From Candidatus Fermentibacteraceae bacterium (lineage in GTDB: Bacteria > Fermentibacterota > Fermentibacteria > Fermentibacterales > JCC-6): a stretch of 34,041 nt of DNA. This document shows, one piece after another, positions 15,969-24,152 of the stretch (the first letter of the stretch is position 1; the number at the start of each line of letters is the position of its first letter). The position numbers and the translations under genes were made by a program. The notes beneath the pieces were generated by a model. It was not told where the DNA came from. It did not search any database and saw only the letters and a list, made by a program, of their open reading frames with translations. The stretch is from NCBI GenBank assembly GCA_027067855.1, contig JAMOUX010000022.1, positions 1-34,041 of the forward strand, written 5' to 3'.

Positions 15969-18651
15969 AGATAAGGGGGGTAGAATATTCTTGTTGGTGG
16001 ATTGTAACGCGCTGCTTTACAGGGGACATTACGCTATGTCGGGAAATCCCCTCATGACCGCCGACGGCATGAACACAAGCGGTTTATTCTTCCTTCTAAG
16101 GCAATTGCTCGACAGGAGGGATGCGAGGTCTCCACACCTTGTTGCAGCCGTTTTCGATCATCCGGGACCGTCGTTCCGAGTGGATATCTATCCCGAGTAC
16201 AAATCGAATCGTCCGCCGATGCCGGAGGAATTGAGATTACAGTCCGAGTACGCCAGGAAGGTGATACCGGCCCTGGGAATCCCTCTCGTGGAAAGAAAAG
16301 GACTGGAGGCGGACGATATAATAGCCTGGTTCGCCAGGGAGGCCGAGAAGGCGGGGGACAGGGTGGAAATATTGTCTTCCGACAAGGATCTCCTGCAGCT
16401 TGTATCCGACAGGGTAACCGTAATAAGGCCCGGCGGCGGAAGAAAGAAAGAAAGTATCATCCGGCCCGAAGACGTTGAAGCCGTAATGGGAGTGAAGGCC
16501 GACCAGGTAGCGGATTTCCTGGCTCTGACCGGAGATTCCTCGGACAACGTTCCGGGCGTGGCCGGAATAGGCAGGAAGACCGCCGCGGCACTGCTGGGTG
16601 AGTATGGCGATCTGGAAGGAATATACGCGGCGCTTGATGAAATAAAGACCTCCCTGAGGAAAAAACTGGAAGCGGGAAAGGAGATGGCGATGCTGAGTCG
16701 CAGGCTCGTGTCCCTTCCTCCCCCGGTGGAACCCGGTATCAGTCTTTACAGCCTGAAGCCCTCTCCGCCGATTCAGCCCGATGCCGGCGAGCTTCTATCA
16801 AAATTGGGTATGGCGAGCATTGCGGAACGCCTGGGCGTGGATACGGTGAAAAACGACCTCTTCGGATCTGCCGGAATAATTCTTGAAGACCGGCAACCGA
16901 AGGTGAGGATCATCAGAACTTCCGGTGAACTCCGGGACGTGAATCTTGGGGAAGATCCGGTGGCTATAGATACCGAGACCACCTCGAAGGATCCCATGGA
17001 GGCATCTCCGGTAGGGCTTTCCATGGCGTCCGCCGCCGGAGTATGGTACGTTCCCCTGGGCGGCGCCTGCGCCTTGGAAGCGGGGGAAGTAGTGGAAATT
17101 CTCGGGGAAAAACTATCCGGGCGCAGAATAGTGGGGCAAAACGGCAAGTTCGACATGCACGTGTTGGAAAACCTGGGATTGAGACTCGATGAACTGGGAG
17201 GAGATCCCATGATAGCCGATTACCTCCTGAATCCGGAGATACAGTCCCATTCGCTTTCTTCCATGGCCGCGAGGTGGCTGGGAATCAGGTTGCGGGAATA
17301 CAGGGAAGTGCTGGGGAATGCCTCGACGCTCCTGGAGGTGGAAACCGAGAAGGTAGCCGCATACTGCGGTTCTGACGCCGACACCACGCTGAAACTGGTA
17401 CTGGTGCTGGAAAACGAACTGGAGAAAGACGCCAGGCTTGCAAAACTGTACCGGGAGCTGGAACTCCCGCTAGTAGGCGTAATAAGGGATATGGAAAGAA
17501 GGGGAATAGGCCTGGACACGGAATCCCTGCGAAGGCTTGAGAATGAGTTCATGAAGGCCATGAAGGAATTGGAGAAACGGGCTTCCGAAATCGTGGGATG
17601 GAATATCAATCTGAACAGCCCTTCCCAGGTTTCACGGGCGCTTTTCGAAACCCTCGGTCTCGAATCCGCGGGAAAGACATCTTCGGGAGCATATTCCTCC
17701 AGGATGAGCGTGCTGGAAAGACTGCGGGGCAAGCATCCCTTTGTGGACATCGTGATGGAACACAGGGAACTTGCAAAACTGCTCAACACGTACATACGGA
17801 AACTCCCGTCCTTCATCAGCGCCAGGGACGGACTCATACACACCAATTTCAGCCAGACGGTCACGGCCACCGGCAGGTTGAGTTCCAGTCGTCCGAACCT
17901 TCAGAACATTCCCGTAAGGACCAGCAGGGGGAGAAGGGTACGGGAATGCTTCGTGCCCGGAGGCAGGGGCGAGGTATTTGTCACGGCCGATTATTCCCAG
18001 ATAGAATTACGCATACTGGCTCATTTCGCCGGTCCGGGAAATCTCAGGCATGCTTTCGAGGAGGGTATAGATGTTCATGCCAGGACGGCGGAAGCCTTGT
18101 TTGGTGACGCGAAACCGGAACACAGGCGTAAAGCCAAGGAAGTGAACTACTCGATTCTCTATGGTATAAGTTCCTGGGGACTGGCGGCCAGGTTGAACGT
18201 AAGCAGGGCGGAGGCGTCGGCTATAATCGAAAGGTACATGAGGGCCTATCCCGAAGTAAAAAACTTTTTCGATGCCTGCGTAAAGAAAGCGGAAACCGAA
18301 GGGGAAACGAGAACCATACTGGGCAGAAAAAGGAGCTTTCAGGGAATTAAGAATGCCAAGGGAGCCGAAAGGAATGCGATGGAACGGATGGCGGTGAACA
18401 CTACCATCCAGGGTTCCGCTGCGGATATGATAAAGCTTGCGATGCTGAATGTTCACCGGCGCCTGACCCGGGTGGAGGGAGCCGGCCTCGTGCTGCAGGT
18501 TCACGACGAACTCGTCGTCACAACTCCGGAGAAGAAGGCCGGAGAAGTGGAAGTGCTGCTCAGAAAGGAAATGGTGAACGCGATTCCCCTGGATGTACCA
18601 CTGAGGGTGGACACCGGTACCGGGAAAAATTGGCTGGAGGCTCTGCACTGA
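15958..18651 (+). CDS. polA: DNA polymerase I
   Basis: PolA fills gaps and removes RNA primers in replication and repair. The 897-residue protein has all three domains. The 5' nuclease is about 1-300 (VDCNALLYRGHYAM, EADDIIAW, SSDKDLLQLV, GDSSDNVPGVAGIGRKTA). The 3'-5' exonuclease is about 320-500 with intact-looking acidic residues (AIDTETT, QNGKFDMHVL, YCGSDADTTLKL), so proofreading is probably active, unlike in many bacteria. The polymerase is about 500-897, with DYSQIELRILAHF from D678 and VHDE at 848-851. The ATG lies 11 bases inside the GT9 gene. Its stop shares a base with the next start (TGATG). Confidence 0.97.
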   Translation: MAVEDKGGRIFLLVDCNALLYRGHYAMSGNPLMTADGMNTSGLFFLLRQLLDRRDARSPHLVAAVFDHPGPSFRVDIYPEYKSNRPPMPEELRLQSEYARKVIPALGIPLVERKGLEADDIIAWFAREAEKAGDRVEILSSDKDLLQLVSDRVTVIRPGGGRKKESIIRPEDVEAVMGVKADQVADFLALTGDSSDNVPGVAGIGRKTAAALLGEYGDLEGIYAALDEIKTSLRKKLEAGKEMAMLSRRLVSLPPPVEPGISLYSLKPSPPIQPDAGELLSKLGMASIAERLGVDTVKNDLFGSAGIILEDRQPKVRIIRTSGELRDVNLGEDPVAIDTETTSKDPMEASPVGLSMASAAGVWYVPLGGACALEAGEVVEILGEKLSGRRIVGQNGKFDMHVLENLGLRLDELGGDPMIADYLLNPEIQSHSLSSMAARWLGIRLREYREVLGNASTLLEVETEKVAAYCGSDADTTLKLVLVLENELEKDARLAKLYRELELPLVGVIRDMERRGIGLDTESLRRLENEFMKAMKELEKRASEIVGWNINLNSPSQVSRALFETLGLESAGKTSSGAYSSRMSVLERLRGKHPFVDIVMEHRELAKLLNTYIRKLPSFISARDGLIHTNFSQTVTATGRLSSSRPNLQNIPVRTSRGRRVRECFVPGGRGEVFVTADYSQIELRILAHFAGPGNLRHAFEEGIDVHARTAEALFGDAKPEHRRKAKEVNYSILYGISSWGLAARLNVSRAEASAIIERYMRAYPEVKNFFDACVKKAETEGETRTILGRKRSFQGIKNAKGAERNAMERMAVNTTIQGSAADMIKLAMLNVHRRLTRVEGAGLVLQVHDELVVTTPEKKAGEVEVLLRKEMVNAIPLDVPLRVDTGTGKNWLEALH

Positions 18652-19982
18652 TGCGCATTACGATTATGATACCGGCTATCTTTTTTTTCTTTCAGGCATT
18701 GTCATGCGGGCATCCCACCACCGGAAGAGGCATAAACGTTCTCCTGGTGATTATCGATACCTTACGCGCCGATCATCTGGGTCCCTGGGGTTATCCCCGG
18801 AATCTCACTCCGACCCTGGACAGTCTCGCGGAGGAGGGAACCGTGTGGATCAACGCCCAATCCCACAGTTCCTGGACCCTTCCTTCGGTGACCTCGATTC
18901 TTACGGGGCTGTATCCGAGGCAGCACGGCGCCGGGGCAGCGTCAGGCAATCTTTTCGCCATGCCGCCAACGATACGGACACTCCCGGCGTTGCTTCACTC
19001 CCGGGGTTGGAAAACGTGTGGAATATTCAATGTGGTTTTTCTGAGCGAAGACTTCGGATTCCACAGGGGCTTCGACCACTTTGACTGTAAAGGGATTACA
19101 GGTAACCGGGGAACCAGGAAAGCCGGGGAAACCGTGGACGCTTTCGTAAAATGGCTGGAGGAATACCGGGGGGACGAACCATTCATGGCGGTGCTACATT
19201 TCTACGATCCTCACATACCATACGATCCGCCTCCACCGTACGATACGATGTTCGCCGACGTGACGCCGGAAGATTTATACTCTCCGGAATACCAAACGGA
19301 TATCATGTTCGCCGTGAACAGAAGCGCATCCGAAATATCCGTCGATGGTCTGGATTATCTTTCCGCCATGTATGACGGCGAAATAGCCTATACCGATTCC
19401 CAACTCGCGAGACTTTTCGCCTACATGAGAACCGATGGTTTCATGAACAACACCCTGGTCGTGGTAGTGGCCGATCACGGCGAAGAGTTCATGGAACACT
19501 CCGGCCTGGGACACGGAAGTACCCTGTACCAGGAGGTACTTCACGTTCCCGTGATTCTTTCCGGACCCGGGGTACCTGCGGGAGTCATAATAGAGGAACC
19601 TTGCGCCCTGGTGGACGTTTTCCCGACAGTGATTTCGATCCTGGGCCTCGATTGTCCCCCCGACAGGCCGGGCAGGAATCTCCTTTCGGATGACCGGGAA
19701 TCCGTAGATATACCTTCCAGTAATCTGCTGTGGTCCAACGTGCTTCAAGCAGCCGTCAGAAGGGGAGAAAAAAAGATAATCTGGTACCCGGGGGGACGGG
19801 ATCCGGAGATGTACGACCTGGAACTCGATCCTCTGGAGTCCGACCCGCTGGAAGAAGTGGATTCATCGCTGGTAAGGGCGGCGGAGTATTACTGGGCGAC
19901 ACCTTCCCTTGGCGAGCCGGTGGAAGTAAGAATGGACGATGCCGCGAAGAACCAGCTGAGGGATCTGGGTTACATCAGGTGA
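18651..19982 (+). CDS. Alkaline-phosphatase/sulfatase superfamily exported hydrolase with Thr at the nucleophile site
   Basis: The 443-residue protein has a hydrophobic N-terminus ending at C19 (FFFFQALSC), which may be a lipobox (ALSC, not the best match) or a plain signal peptide. Superfamily metal-site motifs are visible: LLVIIDTLRADHLG (D36) and VVADHGEEF. The nucleophile site reads SWTLPSVTSILTGLYP, so the residue matching the sulfatase formylglycine (C/S-x-P-x-R) is T77 and the following Arg is absent. That fits phosphatases, phosphoglycerol or phosphoethanolamine transferases better than a true sulfatase. The ATG at 18651 has GGAGG 10 bases upstream; an upstream in-frame start at 18630 is less likely. 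The 3' end overlaps the convergent methyltransferase by 8 bases. Confidence 0.8.
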   Translation: MRITIMIPAIFFFFQALSCGHPTTGRGINVLLVIIDTLRADHLGPWGYPRNLTPTLDSLAEEGTVWINAQSHSSWTLPSVTSILTGLYPRQHGAGAASGNLFAMPPTIRTLPALLHSRGWKTCGIFNVVFLSEDFGFHRGFDHFDCKGITGNRGTRKAGETVDAFVKWLEEYRGDEPFMAVLHFYDPHIPYDPPPPYDTMFADVTPEDLYSPEYQTDIMFAVNRSASEISVDGLDYLSAMYDGEIAYTDSQLARLFAYMRTDGFMNNTLVVVVADHGEEFMEHSGLGHGSTLYQEVLHVPVILSGPGVPAGVIIEEPCALVDVFPTVISILGLDCPPDRPGRNLLSDDRESVDIPSSNLLWSNVLQAAVRRGEKKIIWYPGGRDPEMYDLELDPLESDPLEEVDSSLVRAAEYYWATPSLGEPVEVRMDDAAKNQLRDLGYIR

Positions 19983-20499
19983 CCCGGCATCCGGCGTACC
20001 TTCTTCTCTGCAACTCCGCTGCTATTACCGCCGCCATTCCGGAAACGTTTATGCAGGTTCTGCGTCCCGACTGTGGAAACATCACTCTAATATCCGCCAT
20101 TTGCGAGAGAGCCGGGTCCAGTCCCCGGGCCTCGTTGCCGAACATGAATACCGAAGATAGCGGAAAATCCGCATCCCACAACGGTACGGAATCCTCCAGA
20201 TTCTCTACGGCAACCAACAGTCTTCCGGTATTCCTGCCCCACTCCGCGGCCTCCGTGGAATCCCGGAAGTACTTCCATGGCACCAGGGCATTGGTCCCCC
20301 GGGAGGTCCGTCCCAGTTTTCTTCCACCGGGCCTGGCGCATATGCCGCAGAGAAAAACCGCTGCAGGGCTTATAGCTTCCGTCGCCCTGAAAACGGAACC
20401 GACGTTGAAGGCGCTTCTAAGATTGTCAAGGAGAAAGACAGGCATGCCGTTCGAGGAATGGAGCGCCCGGGAGTAATTTTTCATGGTTATGGAATTCAA
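19975..20499 (-). CDS. SpoU/TrmH family RNA 2'-O-methyltransferase
   Basis: This enzyme methylates a ribose 2'-OH in tRNA or rRNA using SAM and has the SPOUT trefoil-knot fold. All three motifs are visible: motif 1 DNLRSAFNVGSVFRATEA, motif 2 VFMFGNEARGLD and motif 3 INVSGMAAVIAAE. The target RNA cannot be read from the sequence. The protein is 174 residues, near the short TrmH type. The start is either TTG at 20499 (with AAAGGG six bases before) or ATG at 20484 (no Shine-Dalgarno). The second lies in a CATG shared with the comEC start on the other strand. Its 3' end overlaps the previous gene's 3' end, so it is squeezed with no free intergenic space on either side. Confidence 0.9.
   Translation of the reverse strand: MNSITMKNYSRALHSSNGMPVFLLDNLRSAFNVGSVFRATEAISPAAVFLCGICARPGGRKLGRTSRGTNALVPWKYFRDSTEAAEWGRNTGRLLVAVENLEDSVPLWDADFPLSSVFMFGNEARGLDPALSQMADIRVMFPQSGRRTCINVSGMAAVIAAELQRRRYAGCRVT
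20469..20485 (+). promoter_or_regulatory. Ribosome binding site and start of comEC inside the methyltransferase start
   Basis: GGGAG at 20469-20473 is followed after 9 bases by the ATG at 20483. This site lies within the first codons of the divergent methyltransferase. The palindromic CATG at 20482-20485 serves as a start triplet on both strands. Confidence 0.6.
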
Positions 20500-21781
20500 G
20501 AAGAGCCCTTTCGTAATGATAATCCTTTTTCTGGCCGGATATTATACCCCGATGATCACGAAATATCCAGCGTGGCTCCCGTTGCTTGGGATCGGCATTC
20601 TCTTGTTGGCCGCGGGACGCAGGGTTCCGGGGGCCGTCGCTGTGTTCGCGGCCTCTTTTCTCCTGGGAACCTGGATCGCCCGAGAAGGAACCGGCGGAGA
20701 AACAGGCGATCTTCCCACGGGAGTCTGGAGCCTGGAAGTCCTTTCCGGCAACACCGGAGGGGTGCTTCTCGAAGCTCCCGACGGAGGAACGCTTTGGCTG
20801 GAAGGAAACAAAGTGGCCCGGTGCTGCAGCCGTGGGGATACTTTGCATGTTTTGGGACGGGCCTCGGGTGGTTTTATGGATGCCTGCGCATTCAGGGTAT
20901 CCCGTTCCGGGAATCCCTGGGATGTCGTTCGTCGATCGCTGCACGGGACCATCACCGAAAGGATATCTTCCAGGCCGACATCATCGCTGATCTCGGCTCT
21001 GCTGACCGGGGAGCGGGGAGGACTTACCAGGGAACTCCGGGAAATCTTCCGATCAACCGGAACGAGCCATCTGCTGGCTCTTTCGGGGCTTCACGTAGGA
21101 ATGCTGGCCACTGCGATTCTTATGATTCTCAGGAAATTATTCGGTAAAGGGTGGACGTCTCTCATCGGAGCCCTGTTCGTTTGCGGGGTTTACACGTTGA
21201 TCTCCGGCGCCAGACCCTCTACCGTGAGGGCCTGGATAATGCTGGTCATGGCGGCGACATTCTGGTGGAAATTCGGACGGAGTCCCGGCATGTTATCGGC
21301 ATGGTCCGCCGCCGTGGTGGTGATGGTGCTCGCATGGGGGAGAGGGATTCTCGAAGATCCGGGAGCCCAAATGTCCTTCGCCGCTGTTCTCAGCCTGCTG
21401 CTCCTTGGACGCTGGAAAACCGGCGGGGGAAACCTGCTGCTTTCCGCGGGACACGCCGGCCTGGTGGTGACCATCTGCCTCGCTCCCCTGATATCACACC
21501 TGTACGGGGTTTTCAATCTCCTGGCGCCTCTCGCTACGTTGGTTTCGATACCTTTCATGTTGGCGGTAATGTTCCTGGGAGTTCCAGTACTTCTGTTCCA
21601 TCCGCCGGCGGCCCTGGAGAACCTGTCTGAATGGACGGTATACCTGTGGCTGGAAATTCTGAAAATGATGCGAAATCCCGGGATCGCCTACAAGGGTTGG
21701 ATGGCGGCGATCACCGTCCCGATGATATTCCTATTGTGGTTTACGGGCAGGAGGATGGGTTTCTTCCGAAGGTTCAGGTAA
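20483..21781 (+). CDS. ComEC/Rec2-type DNA-uptake channel, core domain only
   Basis: ComEC is the inner-membrane channel through which single-stranded DNA enters competent cells. The 432-residue protein starts with two to three hydrophobic helices and a short beta-rich part (DUF4131-like). It then has the Competence domain: SALLTGERGGL, TSHLLALSGLHVGMLA (about 193-208), YTLISGARPSTVRAWIM and PGAQMSFAAVLSL, with about ten membrane helices. It stops after the membrane domain. The C-terminal metallo-beta-lactamase domain of full ComEC (total normally about 700-800 residues) is absent and not found nearby. No ComEA, ComF or pilus gene lies in the window. ATG 20489 is an alternative start. The last 51 bases overlap the convergent gene. 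Confidence 0.88.
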   Translation: MVMEFKKSPFVMIILFLAGYYTPMITKYPAWLPLLGIGILLLAAGRRVPGAVAVFAASFLLGTWIAREGTGGETGDLPTGVWSLEVLSGNTGGVLLEAPDGGTLWLEGNKVARCCSRGDTLHVLGRASGGFMDACAFRVSRSGNPWDVVRRSLHGTITERISSRPTSSLISALLTGERGGLTRELREIFRSTGTSHLLALSGLHVGMLATAILMILRKLFGKGWTSLIGALFVCGVYTLISGARPSTVRAWIMLVMAATFWWKFGRSPGMLSAWSAAVVVMVLAWGRGILEDPGAQMSFAAVLSLLLLGRWKTGGGNLLLSAGHAGLVVTICLAPLISHLYGVFNLLAPLATLVSIPFMLAVMFLGVPVLLFHPPAALENLSEWTVYLWLEILKMMRNPGIAYKGWMAAITVPMIFLLWFTGRRMGFFRRFR

Positions 21782-22504
21782 AGCGGACGAATCCGTAACC
21801 CGGGCTGAAGTGGAATCCGTGAGTATTTCAAAGGTAACCCGTATACTTCCTTCGTTATCCATGGCGTCTTCTATCCTATCCAGACCGGTGGCCCGGATCG
21901 TCGCGCCGAGAGGGATGTTCAGTAACAGGGTGTCTCCGGGAAGCATGCCGTATGCCCTTCGCGGCCCTTTGGCTGGTTTCACTATGAGAATTACCAGTCC
22001 GTCGTATCCGGACAGATCATCAGCCGCAGAAACCGCCCTGTATGCACCGGGAGGCACATGGATCGTCCTGGCTCTTTCCAGTATCGAGAGGTGATAGGCG
22101 GCCGAGACCGATATGGAAGGAGTTACATCGGGAATTACCGGCAGGAACCTCACGGTGTCGGATACCGAAGGGGTTGTAACTACAATGGTGACGGAATCCT
22201 CCAGGTCCGGAGGAGGCCGCCAGGTCACACTCCTGCCGCCTGCCTCGCTGGTCCCGGTTTCGATGAAGGTTCCGGCGGAACATTGCCAGAGTGCCTCGTT
22301 TCCGTCTTCGAGGATGGTGGAGAACGAAGTGGTCCTGCCTCCTTCCAGGTTAACGGAGGCCACTATGTGAAGTGGTGCCGGCGCATTTTCCTCGGCGTTA
22401 CATTGGGCGTGGAACCAGATGACGAATACACCCAGAGGAAGGATGAACGGTAGAAGCATTCCCAGTAGGGCCTGTAGTTTTTTCCCCGTGAATCCTTCAG
22501 CCAT
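21731..22504 (-). CDS. Membrane-anchored protein with beta-rich outer domain, function unknown
   Basis: The 257-residue protein has one N-terminal hydrophobic segment (about 9-31) followed by a long region rich in Thr, Ser and Val that looks like beta-sandwich repeats (e.g. VTWRPPPDLEDSVTIVVTT, an Ig-like rhythm), probably outside the cytoplasm. The C-terminus is Pro/Glu-rich and low in complexity. I do not recognise a family. The start has AGGAGAAGGA just upstream and overlaps the gmhB end by 8 bases, so it is the last gene of the epimerase-gmhB operon. Its stop lies inside the 3' end of comEC. The sequence gives no clear role. Confidence 0.65.
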   Translation of the reverse strand: MAEGFTGKKLQALLGMLLPFILPLGVFVIWFHAQCNAEENAPAPLHIVASVNLEGGRTTSFSTILEDGNEALWQCSAGTFIETGTSEAGGRSVTWRPPPDLEDSVTIVVTTPSVSDTVRFLPVIPDVTPSISVSAAYHLSILERARTIHVPPGAYRAVSAADDLSGYDGLVILIVKPAKGPRRAYGMLPGDTLLLNIPLGATIRATGLDRIEDAMDNEGSIRVTFEILTDSTSARVTDSSALPEPSEETHPPARKPQ

Positions 22505-23066
22505 TTCCTTCTCCTGCGTTCTCCGTATCGATAATAAGGTCCACGGCTTCCGTTATGCTTGCCACTGTCTTCCATGGCATGGTAAGTCCTTCGAAAACAA
22601 TATGATTCAGCTGACTCTCGCCTCTGCCGGTACGAACCATTATGGTTTTCAATCCCGTACGAAATCCCAGTTCCATGTCGGTTTGCGCATCTCCCACAAT
22701 GTATCCTCCCGGTACAAGGGAGAGTTCCGAGCTCGCCCTTTCCACGAGGCCGGTACCCGGTTTTCTGCAGTTGCACCCCTCGTCGGGATGATGAGGGCAA
22801 TAGTAGATCCCATCGATGATCCCGCCGGCAAGCGCTACAATCTTACGAAGATGCTCGTGAATTGCTCTCACATCTTCTTCACGGCAAAGTCCGCGTCCTA
22901 TGCAGGACTGGTTTGTCACCACCACCACCGGGTGGCCGGCTACGGCCAGTTTTGCGATGGATTCGACCGCGCCATCTATAGGAACGAACTCATCGAGATT
23001 CTTGACGTAATCGGACCTGTTCAGGTTGATGACACCATCTCTGTCGAGAAATACCGGGGGTTTCAT
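22497..23066 (-). CDS. gmhB: D-glycero-D-manno-heptose-1,7-bisphosphate 7-phosphatase
   Basis: GmhB is a cytoplasmic HAD-family phosphatase that removes the 7-phosphate from heptose bisphosphate on the way to ADP-heptose for LPS. The 189-residue protein has the HAD catalytic motif FLDRDGVIN (D8, D10), TNQSCIGRG, the zinc-binding CPHHPDEGCNCRKP loop that sets GmhB apart from other HAD enzymes, and the GDAQTDMELG motif. The related histidinol-phosphate phosphatase shares this fold, but the heptosyltransferase at 15045 supports the heptose role. A GGAGAAGA ribosome site precedes the ATG. The start overlaps the epimerase stop (ATGA on the minus strand). Confidence 0.9.
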   Translation of the reverse strand: MKPPVFLDRDGVINLNRSDYVKNLDEFVPIDGAVESIAKLAVAGHPVVVVTNQSCIGRGLCREEDVRAIHEHLRKIVALAGGIIDGIYYCPHHPDEGCNCRKPGTGLVERASSELSLVPGGYIVGDAQTDMELGFRTGLKTIMVRTGRGESQLNHIVFEGLTMPWKTVASITEAVDLIIDTENAGEGNG

Positions 23067-24010
23067 TCTTCTCCGGACTTCAGCTGTTGCCTGTGATATT
23101 CCACCAGGTTCCCGAGACCATCATCGAAATCCATGGTAGGTTCCCACCCGAGAATTTTCCGAGCCCTGGAGCCGTCCAGGGCTATGCGCTTTATCTCCTC
23201 GGGAAGGGCGGGCCCGAAGGTAGGTTCCAGGTCGGTTCCAACGTGTTTCCTTATTATTTTATCCAGTTCCAGTACCGATCGTCCCACCCCGAAACCGAGG
23301 TTGAATATACCCCCGGAGAGTTCCTTATGCCGGAGGTCCATGGCCAACCAGTTGGCTTTGGCGATGTCGGAAACGTGAACGTAGTCCCTTAGCTGGAGGC
23401 CGTCGCCGTTTATCCTGGGAGGTTTCCCGGTGAGATAGGCCAGGGTGAATATCGCCGTCACACCGGCTTCCCCATAAGGGTTCTGCCTGGGACCGTAGAC
23501 GTTCGGATACCTGAGCACCACGTAATCCAGCCCGTAGAGATGTTTGTAGAGAAACAGGTAATGTTCTACCGTGTGTTTGCTGACACCGTAATGGCATATG
23601 GGATTCACGGGATGCTTCTCGGTAACCGGTATGAAATCCGGTTCACCGTAGACGGCGCCGCCGGTCGAGGCGTAGATAAACCTCTTTACTCCTCCGGACC
23701 TCGATGCTTCGAGGAGATTGAGGGTTCCCAGGATGTTCACATCGGCATCGAAGAGGGGTTCCCGTACCGATCTCCTGACGTCCATCTGGGCTGCGTGGTG
23801 ACAAATCACGTCAAATTCGCACGACTTCACGAGAGCAAAAGCCTCGGGACTTCTTATGTCCATCTCGTGGAATGTCACATCTTTGTTCACGTTTTTCATG
23901 AATCCGGTGGACAGATCGTCCATGACGTGAACGTCGCAACCCTTTTCCAGAAGTGCATCGGCCACGTTAGAGCCTATGAACCCTGCTCCACCGGTAACAA
24001 GAATCTTCAT
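23063..24010 (-). CDS. NAD-dependent sugar-nucleotide epimerase/dehydratase (GalE-like)
   Basis: The 315-residue short-chain dehydrogenase has an extended SDR fold. The NAD site is TGGAGFIGSN (about 6-15), and catalytic residues lie in ASTGGAVYG and the YxxxK pair of YGVSK. Other family stretches are NVYGPRQNPYGEAGV and LRDYVHVSDIAKA. The closest match in mind is UDP-glucose 4-epimerase, though ADP-L-glycero-D-manno-heptose 6-epimerase or a dehydratase cannot be excluded from sequence alone. With gmhB next in the operon, it may supply a heptose or other core sugar. It is the first gene of a minus-strand operon and faces ddl across a 142-base divergent region. Confidence 0.85.
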   Translation of the reverse strand: MKILVTGGAGFIGSNVADALLEKGCDVHVMDDLSTGFMKNVNKDVTFHEMDIRSPEAFALVKSCEFDVICHHAAQMDVRRSVREPLFDADVNILGTLNLLEASRSGGVKRFIYASTGGAVYGEPDFIPVTEKHPVNPICHYGVSKHTVEHYLFLYKHLYGLDYVVLRYPNVYGPRQNPYGEAGVTAIFTLAYLTGKPPRINGDGLQLRDYVHVSDIAKANWLAMDLRHKELSGGIFNLGFGVGRSVLELDKIIRKHVGTDLEPTFGPALPEEIKRIALDGSRARKILGWEPTMDFDDGLGNLVEYHRQQLKSGEE

Positions 24011-24152
24011 AATGTCCCGCTTCCAGTTTCGTTTTCGATCTTACGGTGCGCGGCGCATCCCGCAATCGTATATTCGACATCAAATACCCGACTCGATACT
24101 CAGGTGGGAGGAATATTCAGAAGAAACACTGTAAAAACCAGATGGAGGATCA
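24011..24152. promoter_or_regulatory. Divergent intergenic region between epimerase operon and ddl operon
   Basis: This 142-base stretch must hold the promoters of both operons. A TATATT lies at 24069-24074, and a weak TCGACA-15-GATACT pair (24074-24100) on the plus strand is a possible promoter, but no box is close to consensus. GGAGG at 24144-24148 is the ribosome binding site of ddl. No terminator or riboswitch-like structure was recognised. Confidence 0.4.
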
